A stretch of 40,279 nt of DNA, taken from a virus. Below the pieces are notes generated by a model, which saw nothing but the letters and a program-made list of their open reading frames with translations, made no database searches and was not told the origin of the DNA. Where the stretch lies: positions 1-40,279 of the IMG/VR virus record IMGVR_UViG_3300026118_000026; one strand, written 5' to 3'. Positions 35,539-40,279 of this stretch are shown here, one piece after another (within the stretch, counting starts at the first letter, position 1; every line of letters starts with the position of its first letter). Made by a program: the position numbers and the translations under genes.

Positions 35539-35616
35539 ATTTGCATATCTCGCAAATTGCTTGCAAGCAAAATTTTGCAAATCATGCTCTGGGGCGATCT
35601 TCCACGATATGCAAAC
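35539..35616. promoter_or_regulatory. Divergent cro/CI operator region
   Basis: ATTTGC-N7-GCAAAT is at 35539-35557. A weaker half-conserved copy with right arm GCAAAC is at 35598-35616. Between them are palindromes TTGCTTGCAAGCAA (35557-35570) and GCAAAATTTTGC (35567-35578). The leftward cro promoter is probably TTGCTT-N17-TATGCA (35570 down to 35542), whose -10 lies inside the first operator. The rightward CI promoter is not clear. Confidence 0.75.
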
Positions 35617-35624
35617 TGCCTCCG

Positions 35625-36080
35625 ATGCGGATCAATCTTGAGGCTATACGCGGTCGCCAAGACCCGAAACTGACCCTGGAAACGATGGCCGAGCGACTAG
35701 GCGTTGCGACGAGCACGATCCAGCGTTGGGAAAAAGGCACGTCGACCATACCCAACCAGCGGCTAGACGAGGTCGCCGCGGCTTATCAGTGTCGCATCCG
35801 CGATATCTACGATGACGAGCTGGAAGAGCGTTCCAATGTGGTGCCCCTTCCGCCGCCTCTCCCTAGTGAAGCCGCGCTCGCCGTTGTGCTGGACGTGATT
35901 CTTGAGGGGACGGCCGGGTTAACACTTCCGTCCGCAGCGCGGCGACCTGCCGCCGCAGCACTGCGGCTTTGCCTTCAGCTGCTTCGAGAGAATCCCGCCA
36001 TTGACGCCAATGACGATGCGATAAAGGCGGTTGCTCGCGCCTTAGTCGTTCGATTTCCCGATCCCAGACCTGAAGCGTAA
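35625..36080 (+). CDS. CI-like repressor without peptidase domain
   Basis: The 151-residue protein has an XRE helix-turn-helix (TLETMAERLGVATSTIQRWE) at about 17-36. After residue 70 comes a Pro-rich linker and a helical Ala/Leu-rich domain (LPSAARRPAAAALRLCLQLL), probably for dimer formation. There is no S24 self-cleavage domain, so RecA-driven self-cleavage is not expected. It should hold lysogeny by binding the ATTTGC-N7-GCAAAT operators. I start at ATG 35625 where the domain begins. Confidence 0.82.
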   Translation: MRINLEAIRGRQDPKLTLETMAERLGVATSTIQRWEKGTSTIPNQRLDEVAAAYQCRIRDIYDDELEERSNVVPLPPPLPSEAALAVVLDVILEGTAGLTLPSAARRPAAAALRLCLQLLRENPAIDANDDAIKAVARALVVRFPDPRPEA

Positions 36081-36180
36081 GCCGCGACGCGGCACAGCCC
36101 AAATAACAGCGGGGACAGCCCGCGCTGCACGCGGCTTCCCCCAGCTCAACGCTCAACATCCGCGAATCATCCCCCCGCGT

Positions 36181-36195
36181 GTTCCACATTCGTTC
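36181..36195. promoter_or_regulatory. Candidate LexA (SOS) box
   Basis: GTTC-CACATTC-GTTC fits the alphaproteobacterial LexA consensus GTTC-N7-GTTC exactly. It lies in the 289-bp gap 36081-36369 between the repressor and the next regulator. An exact match is expected by chance about once per window of this size, so position is the main support. Confidence 0.45.
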
Positions 36196-36296
36196 TGATC
36201 GCGGAAGTCCAACACGTCTAGGAAAAATCCTGCGCTGCCCGCTGCCTGTCGATCGCGAATGCGCCGATCGATATGCAATCAAGTAACTCGCAACGC

Positions 36297-36335
36297 TTAA
36301 TAAATCGACTCGATTATTTGATATATTTATCAAAT
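36297..36335 (+). promoter_or_regulatory. AT-rich promoter/operator before the second HTH gene
   Basis: TTAATA (36297-36302) and GATATA (36320-36325) with a 17-bp spacer form a likely promoter. ATTTGATA and TATCAAAT, separated by 4 bp (36316-36335), form a perfect inverted repeat over the -10 region, a likely operator different from the CI type. The rest of the gap 36081-36296 has no clear gene on the plus strand. Confidence 0.55.
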
Positions 36336-36362
36336 TGGTAAAGCCCGGCGCTTAGGGCAAAT

Positions 36363-36376
36363 CCTGCAAATGCAGG
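36363..36376 (+). promoter_or_regulatory. Inverted repeat over the start codon of the second HTH gene
   Basis: CCTGCA-AA-TGCAGG is a perfect 6-2-6 inverted repeat that contains the ATG at 36370-36372. It could be an operator for the product itself or affect initiation. The TGCA centre is shared with the other operators. Confidence 0.4.
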
Positions 36377-36639
36377 GAAATTCGCCCCAGAGGAACGCAG
36401 AGCTGTTGCGATGCCTCGAAGCGATTCGCCCCGAAAATCTCTCGACGAACGAATGGTTGCGGCGGGCGCAGATCAGCAGCTCCTTCATGACCGGGCTCAA
36501 AAATGGCCGGGAACCCGGCGTTTACAAGGTCGAGCGGCTGATCGCCGTTGCCGGCATATCCTTGTCGCGCTTCTGGCGGATGGTCGAGCGCGAGCGAAAA
36601 AAGAATGAACGTGACGGCGCCGAAAAGCACGAGACCTAG
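36370..36639 (+). CDS. Second small helix-turn-helix regulator
   Basis: The 89-residue protein has a helix-turn-helix (NEWLRRAQISSSFMTGLKNG) and a charged C-terminus rich in Lys, Arg and Glu. It lies between the CI gene and the rightward operon, with its own promoter and two inverted repeats. It may be an accessory repressor or an antirepressor; no family is certain. The closest AGGG is 12 nt upstream, so translation may be weak. Confidence 0.7.
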   Translation: MQGNSPQRNAELLRCLEAIRPENLSTNEWLRRAQISSSFMTGLKNGREPGVYKVERLIAVAGISLSRFWRMVERERKKNERDGAEKHET

Positions 36640-36653
36640 TGCGGCTTTCGGCG

Positions 36654-36708
36654 TAATTTGCATCTAACGCAAATTATGCCTTGATCGGATATTGCAGAAT
36701 ATGCAAAT
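36654..36708 (+). promoter_or_regulatory. Rightward operator pair matching the CI operator
   Basis: TAATTTGC-N7-GCAAATTA (36654-36676) contains the same ATTTGC-N7-GCAAAT core as the cro operator, with 8-bp arms. A second copy, TATTGC-N7-GCAAAT, is at 36690-36708. They precede the gene at 36739, so CI or Cro should control the rightward genes too. The rightward promoter is not clear; TTGATC (36681) is a -35 candidate. Confidence 0.75.
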
Positions 36709-36738
36709 ACCTGCCCCGTCATCACGACGGAGGCACCG

Positions 36739-37056
36739 ATGCACAGTTCACCGCGCGACCCGCTCAACACCTTCCGGCCCTGGTCGAAGGCCGAAACCTA
36801 TCAGGCGACCCGCCAGGGCGATTGGACCCCTGAAGACAATCTCTATGTCGATTATCAGGCCCACGCCGAGGCCGCCGGCATCGCCCCCAGCGATCGGCTG
36901 AGCCGCGACGCCTTCCGCGAGGAGCTGCGCTGCCTCTGCGGCCGCCTCCCCGAAAAACGCAAGGTCCGCGCCCTCGGCAGCAATCAGCCCCGCTACGCCG
37001 ACTGCTGGCCCCGCGCCCTGCGCGCACCGGCCCGCCTGTTCGCGGCCGTCGCCTGA
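36739..37056 (+). CDS. First gene of the rightward operon, unknown
   Basis: The 105-residue protein carries YVDYQAHAEAAGIAPSDRLS followed by RDAFREELRCL, which resembles the winged helix at the end of D5-type primases. GGAGG 6 nt upstream supports the start. It is directly under the second operator pair. It may be an early DNA-binding factor; not a known family to me. Confidence 0.65.
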   Translation: MHSSPRDPLNTFRPWSKAETYQATRQGDWTPEDNLYVDYQAHAEAAGIAPSDRLSRDAFREELRCLCGRLPEKRKVRALGSNQPRYADCWPRALRAPARLFAAVA

Positions 37057-37130
37057 CCCCATCCCACGCGGTCGGGCGCGATCTCGGCCGCGACAGATGG
37101 GGCCTAGCCCATCGCATCGAGGATAATCCC

Positions 37131-37526
37131 ATGCGCCTCTATCGCACACCATCGGGCCGCTGGTTCGGCACTCAGGCCGACGCGCGCTCAGCTTGTCTGG
37201 ACGAAGCTGTCCCGGTCAACGCGTGGAAACAAGTCGACATTCCCGACGACAAGGCCGGCTTGCTCGAATGGCTGCACCTGAATTGCGGCCCGGCGACCGT
37301 CGAAGCATTTCGCGCCGAGCGCGAATTGGATGAACTGCGCGAGCGCGACGCCGTCAAAGCAACTCATCCTGCGCACCGGGAAAGCGCCAGGAACATCGTG
37401 ACGGCCGCTTTCACGCTCACCAATGCCGAGGCGTTCATTCAATCGGCCGATCATCGGGAGCTGTGCAGCCTCACCGAAAACGTGATCCTGCGCATGCGCG
37501 AACTGGCCAAGGAGGCGGGGCTTTGA
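37131..37526 (+). CDS. Rightward operon protein, unknown
   Basis: The 131-residue product begins MRLYRTPSGRWFGTQADARS and has helical stretches with a charged middle. A GAGGA site precedes ATG 37131. A hairpin GATGGG-CCCATC (37096-37113) lies in the 74-nt gap upstream. No family recognised. It is coupled to the next gene (TTGA). Confidence 0.6.
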   Translation: MRLYRTPSGRWFGTQADARSACLDEAVPVNAWKQVDIPDDKAGLLEWLHLNCGPATVEAFRAERELDELRERDAVKATHPAHRESARNIVTAAFTLTNAEAFIQSADHRELCSLTENVILRMRELAKEAGL

Positions 37527-37987
37527 CGGCGCCTCCCTACACGCACGACGGCTTCCACCCCGCATTCGCAGCCCTCGCCGAACGCATCGTCGCCGATCGC
37601 GCGGCGGCATGGCCGGCGATGATCGCCGCGGGCACGCTCGATAACGTCGGCGCCGATCGCCGCCTGTTCATCATGCGCGCCATCGCCGAAATCTGGCGCT
37701 GCGCGACCGACCCCAGCCTGACGCCGCAGAAGCGCTACATGGCCGTATCGCGGACGGAGTGCCTCGAAGAGCTGGCCCGCGCGGTCGAAGCCGCTGAACG
37801 CCGCTTGCAGCGCAAGCCCGACGATCGCGGCCGCCAGCTCCAGCGCGATCAGCTGATCGCCATGCGCTGGTGGCACGGCCGCTACGCGACCAAGGCCTAC
37901 GCCCTCAACATGCTCCTGATGCTCCGCTTCGATGCGCTGCAGCTGCAGCTCGGCGACGGCGCATCCAATGAAAGGACCGCCGCATGA
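37523..37987 (+). CDS. Rightward operon protein, unknown helical
   Basis: The 154-residue product starts at TTG 37523, which overlaps the previous stop (TTGA) and has AAGGAGG well placed upstream. It is mostly helical with a block RDQLIAMRWWHGRYATKAYA. No family recognised. The longer frame from 37463 lies over the previous gene. Confidence 0.6.
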   Translation: MTAPPYTHDGFHPAFAALAERIVADRAAAWPAMIAAGTLDNVGADRRLFIMRAIAEIWRCATDPSLTPQKRYMAVSRTECLEELARAVEAAERRLQRKPDDRGRQLQRDQLIAMRWWHGRYATKAYALNMLLMLRFDALQLQLGDGASNERTAA

Positions 37988-38148
37988 TCGAGATATTCCC
38001 CGACGCGCCCAGCGCCGCGCGCCTCCGCCAGCTCGCCCGCGAACTCGGCATGTCGATCAACGATCTCGCCGAATGCTTCGTCGCGGTCGCCGCGCGCGAC
38101 GCCTTCATCGGTCGCGCCGACGATCCCGCCAGCGAGGTCCAGCCATGA
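37984..38148 (+). CDS. Small 54-residue protein, helix-rich
   Basis: The product reads MIEIFPDAPSAARLRQLARE then LGMSINDLAECFVAVAARDA and ends SEVQP. The pattern suggests a small helix-turn-helix or ribbon-helix-helix-like protein. It overlaps the genes before and after by ATGA at both ends, strong support for a real gene despite its size. Confidence 0.65.
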   Translation: MIEIFPDAPSAARLRQLARELGMSINDLAECFVAVAARDAFIGRADDPASEVQP

Positions 38149-38384
38149 GGCGCGGCAAGATATGCGCCCGGCAGATCGATGCCGGGCCGGGCAGCTGCAG
38201 CTACTGGTGGGAAAGCTGCCCCAAGGATGTCCGCCGCTGCTTCAACCGCTACATCCGAGAGCATGGCGGCACGATCGACCGCGCCCAGGCCGAGGCCTGG
38301 GACAAGGCTCGCGCGACCGAGACCGATCCGGAGCCGCCCAGCCGAGGCGCTCGCCAACGATATCAGCTATTGGATGTCGACTAA
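38145..38384 (+). CDS. Small Cys/Arg-rich protein
   Basis: The 79-residue product has CSYWWESCPKDVRRCFNRYI near residues 19-38, three cysteines and many aromatic and basic residues. It is coupled to the previous gene by ATGA. Metal or nucleic-acid binding is possible, not shown. It lies in the operon leading to the integrase. Confidence 0.6.
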   Translation: MRRGKICARQIDAGPGSCSYWWESCPKDVRRCFNRYIREHGGTIDRAQAEAWDKARATETDPEPPSRGARQRYQLLDVD

Positions 38385-38389
38385 AGGCC

Positions 38390-38755
38390 ATGGACCACGC
38401 CCGCGCTCATTTCCACGCTACAGCCGAAACCCACGCTTCCGGGCGCAACCGGGCCTGCGCGGAATGCTTAGCGCCCTATCGCAGCCCGCAGCCCGGCCAG
38501 CTCTTTTGCTGCCCGGCGCACCGCACCGCCTTTCAGGATCGCCTGCGCATTCGCGGCCGCCAGCTTGCCCCGCTTGAAATGGCCGATCGCGCCACACGCG
38601 GCGGATCGCGTGGTGACGTCGCCACCGGCATCGCCGCGCGCCGGGCCGCCCAGCGCCTCAAGGACCGCTGGAACGCCGAGGACAAGGCCGCCGGCCGGAT
38701 GCCCATGGTCGAATATGTCCGCCGTCTCGCCCGCCATTTCGAGCTGCCGCTATGA
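38390..38755 (+). CDS. Zinc-motif protein of the integration operon
   Basis: The 121-residue product has CAECLAPYRSPQPGQLFCCP followed by AH, a CxxC...CCxxH arrangement like a small zinc ribbon, then a basic helical part. It starts 5 nt after the previous stop with AAAGG upstream. It overlaps the next gene by ATGA. It is probably a DNA-binding accessory; unrecognised. Confidence 0.6.
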   Translation: MDHARAHFHATAETHASGRNRACAECLAPYRSPQPGQLFCCPAHRTAFQDRLRIRGRQLAPLEMADRATRGGSRGDVATGIAARRAAQRLKDRWNAEDKAAGRMPMVEYVRRLARHFELPL

Positions 38756-38964
38756 ACGCGCCCACATCCTCCGCCAACGGCGTCCGCGCCTATCCCGGCA
38801 AGGTCGCGATCCGCCATGTCGTCGAAGCCGCGCGCAGCCTCGGGCTTGACGTGGGCGGGATCGAGGTTTCCCCTGACGGCACGATTCGCGTGATCGACGC
38901 CCGCACCCTGCCGGCGAAGCCGCAATCGCTGTTCGACCAGCTGGAAGCCGAGGGCAAGATTTGA
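38752..38964 (+). CDS. Small protein before integrase, possible excisionase
   Basis: The 70-residue product has a helical start and a beta hairpin (GGIEVSPDGTIRVIDARTL), ending SLFDQLEAEGKI. It is overlapped by the integrase start (TTGA), which couples them. Small genes in this place are often recombination directionality factors; no direct proof here. Confidence 0.55.
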   Translation: MNAPTSSANGVRAYPGKVAIRHVVEAARSLGLDVGGIEVSPDGTIRVIDARTLPAKPQSLFDQLEAEGKI

Positions 38965-40082
38965 TCGAAGGCGTTCACTACGTCCGCATTGCAAAGCCGG
39001 GCAAGCCGATCCGCTGGTATGTCTATGCATGGCGCGGCGGCCCCTGCATCCTGAAGCTGGACAGCCCGACAAAGCCCAAGCTGGGCAGGGCGGAGATCGC
39101 CGCCATCGCGGCCGCGCATGAGGCGCAGAAAGCGGTCAAGGCCGACACGCTGGGCGGCATGGGTCGCGAGTGGCGCGGCAACCCCTCGGACCTGTCGACC
39201 GCCAGCCCCGAATGGCGCGGCTTGGCGAAGTCGACTCGCGCGCTGTGGAGCGGCTATCTCGACGCGATCGAAGCCAAATGGGGCTCAACCCCGCTGGCGC
39301 TGTGGAACGATCCCCGCATGGTCGCCAAGGTCGTTGCATGGCGCGACGAACGCGCCGCGACGCCCCGCGCCGCCGATATCGGCGTGCAGGTGCTCGCCGA
39401 GCTGCTGAGCTGGGGGAAGCTGCGCGCCAAGGTGCTGCTCAACGTCGCGGCCGACGTGCCCGGTATTTACCGCGCCGCCGATCGCGCCGAAATCATCTGG
39501 ACCGAGGATGATCTGGAACGCGCCAAGGCCTCCGCGATCGCGCTGCACCGCGAAAGCGTCATGGACGCGATCAGGCTCGCCTGTCTCACCGGATTCCGGC
39601 GCGGCGATCTCGCGGCCCTGACCTTCGACGAAGTCTTCGATCACGCCATCATCCGCACGGCCGTCAAGAAGAGCAGAGGGCGGCGGCGCCGCGCCGTCGT
39701 GCCCGTGATCCCAGCGCTGTCCGAGCTGATCGCCGAGCTGCGCACGCGGCCGCGCAAGGCCGGCGTCAATACCTTGCTCGTCACAAGCCGGGGGACGCCC
39801 TGGGCGCCGGCCAGCCTTACCGAGGCGGTGATCGCGATCACCCGCCACGCGCATATCGTTCAGCCGGCGGTGCCCGAACTCGACATCCCCGAGAAGCGCA
39901 AGCACCTCCACGATTGCCGGGGCACCTTCGTGACGCACCTGTGCCGCACCGATCTGACTAACGACGACATAGCCCGCGTCGTCGCATGGTCCCCCGAAAG
40001 CGTCGACCGCATCCGCCGGACCTATGTCGACGACGCGGCGATCGTCGTATCGCTCGCGAAGCGCATCGCGAACAAAGTTTGA
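38961..40082 (+). CDS. int: Tyrosine site-specific integrase
   Basis: The 373-residue recombinase has the catalytic set: Arg in LTGFRRGDLAAL (about 213-214), basic KKSRGRRRR with a Lys near 236, HxxR as His317-Asp-Cys-Arg320, Trp343 in VVAWS in place of the usual second His, and Tyr355 in IRRTYVDD. It recombines attP with the tRNA-Gly gene. It starts at TTG 38961, overlapping the upstream stop. Its own stop overlaps the -35 box of a promoter facing the tRNA. Confidence 0.95.
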   Translation: MIEGVHYVRIAKPGKPIRWYVYAWRGGPCILKLDSPTKPKLGRAEIAAIAAAHEAQKAVKADTLGGMGREWRGNPSDLSTASPEWRGLAKSTRALWSGYLDAIEAKWGSTPLALWNDPRMVAKVVAWRDERAATPRAADIGVQVLAELLSWGKLRAKVLLNVAADVPGIYRAADRAEIIWTEDDLERAKASAIALHRESVMDAIRLACLTGFRRGDLAALTFDEVFDHAIIRTAVKKSRGRRRRAVVPVIPALSELIAELRTRPRKAGVNTLLVTSRGTPWAPASLTEAVIAITRHAHIVQPAVPELDIPEKRKHLHDCRGTFVTHLCRTDLTNDDIARVVAWSPESVDRIRRTYVDDAAIVVSLAKRIANKV

Positions 40083-40107
40083 CGGCCAGCGGGGAGCGGG
40101 CTAATAG
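40079..40107 (+). promoter_or_regulatory. Phage-borne promoter reading into the tRNA-Gly gene
   Basis: TTGACG (40079-40084) and TAATAG (40102-40107) with exactly 17 bp between form a near-consensus promoter. It points at the tRNA at 40181. The -35 box includes the integrase stop. Since the host promoter is now at the other end of the prophage, this one probably transcribes the restored tRNA. Confidence 0.65.
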
Positions 40108-40115
40108 CCTCCTCC

Positions 40116-40147
40116 ACAGGGCGCTCTGTAAAACGCCCTGTAAAACG
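40116..40147. repeat. Right attachment arm: hairpin and two arm-type repeats
   Basis: CTGTAAAACG is repeated at 40126-40135 and 40138-40147 with 12-bp period. ACAGGGCG (40116-40123) pairs with CGCCCTGT (40134-40141). There is no T run, so this is not a standard terminator. The repeats are likely integrase or excisionase contacts and match TGTAAAAC at 131-138. Confidence 0.5.
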
Positions 40148-40180
40148 AGGTAGCCGAAAGGCCGCTAAGTGATTGGAAAT

Positions 40181-40220
40181 GCGGGCGTAGCATAGTGGTA
40201 ATGCTCTAGCCTTCCAAGCT
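40181..40220 (+). repeat. attR: 40-bp core inside the intact tRNA-Gly
   Basis: The sequence is identical to 60-99. Strand exchange must lie within this core, probably around the anticodon stem-loop, whose two strands form the usual inverted core sites. The 5' half of the tRNA here is phage-derived and the 3' half is host. Confidence 0.93.
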
Positions 40221-40254
40221 AGCTAGGAGGGTTCGATTCCCTTCGCCCGCTCCA
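40181..40254 (+). tRNA. tRNA-Gly (anticodon UCC)
   Basis: The 74-nt gene folds as a full cloverleaf: acceptor GCGGGCG/CGCCCGC, D stem GCAT/ATGC, anticodon stem CTAGC/GCTAG around CTTCCAA (anticodon TCC at 40213-40215), T arm with TTCGATT loop, and encoded CCA (40252-40254). It reads GGA and GGG codons. The 5' half comes from the phage, yet it is complete, so integration does not destroy it. Confidence 0.97.
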
Positions 40255-40279
40255 CGTCACCTGCCGGGAAAAACGAAGT

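Larger units (their letters stand above)
60..40220. mobile_element. Complete temperate prophage (HK97-like, tailed) integrated in tRNA-Gly
   Basis: The element is bounded by a 40-bp perfect direct repeat made of the first 40 nt of tRNA-Gly(UCC). It contains integrase, divergent repressor genes, replication genes, packaging, head, tail and lysis modules, all open and in conventional HK97-type order. Distance between repeat starts is 40,121 bp. I see no insertion sequence and no obvious frameshifted essential gene, so it may be inducible. The long tape measure and tail-tube gene indicate a long-tailed siphovirus-like particle; an HNH gene beside the terminase suggests cos-type packaging, which is inference. 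Confidence 0.95.

Noticed and set aside
35863-36333. 156-codon minus-strand frame as a confirmed gene
   Set aside because: Much of it is antisense to the CI-like gene and the start lacks a clear ribosome site. I kept only the lower 98 codons as a speculative point linked to the LexA box.
40116-40141. Hairpin after integrase as a rho-independent terminator
   Set aside because: There is no T run on either side in the needed position, and the stem overlaps repeats better explained as attachment-arm sites.

Overview
The window holds one complete-looking temperate phage genome (prophage), about 40.1 kb, inserted in a tRNA-Gly(UCC) gene. The DNA is GC-rich, with the codon use of an alphaproteobacterium. 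A small secreted protein near the left end resembles a family I associate with sphingomonads, so the host is probably in the Sphingomonadales; this host call is inference. The ends are a 40-bp direct repeat (60-99 and 40181-40220) equal to the 5' half of the tRNA. The intact tRNA lies at the right end next to a tyrosine integrase. Only about 59 bp (left) and 25 bp (right) are chromosome.

Layout. Just inside the left end is a rightward hicAB toxin-antitoxin pair. Nearly everything from 35530 down to 910 is transcribed leftward. Read in that direction it starts with a cro-like gene, then a tightly overlapping early block of small genes (CII-like regulator, membrane peptides, DUF1643 protein, winged-helix and zinc-motif proteins), a helicase-methyltransferase fusion, SSB and a primase-helicase. 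A 180-bp cluster of GGAAGG repeats follows and is the best candidate for the replication origin. Next come an HK97-type packaging, head and tail block (HNH nuclease, TerS, TerL, portal, protease, capsid, connectors, tail terminator, tail tube, frameshifted tail chaperone, tape measure), tail-tip proteins and lysis genes (holin, GH19 endolysin, a holin/lipoprotein-like fusion). The block ends with four consecutive genes whose products all carry export signals, including an SGNH esterase and a beta-helix protein.

The immunity region (35.3-36.75 kb) has divergent cro-like and CI-like genes around operators of the form ATTTGC-N7-GCAAAT. The same operator recurs upstream of the rightward block at 36739, which runs through seven small overlapping genes to the integrase. 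The CI-like protein lacks a self-cleaving peptidase domain, and a LexA-type GTTC-N7-GTTC box lies in the adjacent gap.

The strongest points beyond routine annotation are these. A canonical -1 frameshift site (G GGA AAC plus hairpin) reveals a hidden coding segment in the tail chaperone. The integration arrangement leaves the host tRNA promoter behind and supplies a phage promoter. The origin-like repeat cluster and the two-site operator system are well defined in sequence. The run of exported appendage-like proteins after the lysis genes is the least explained feature.
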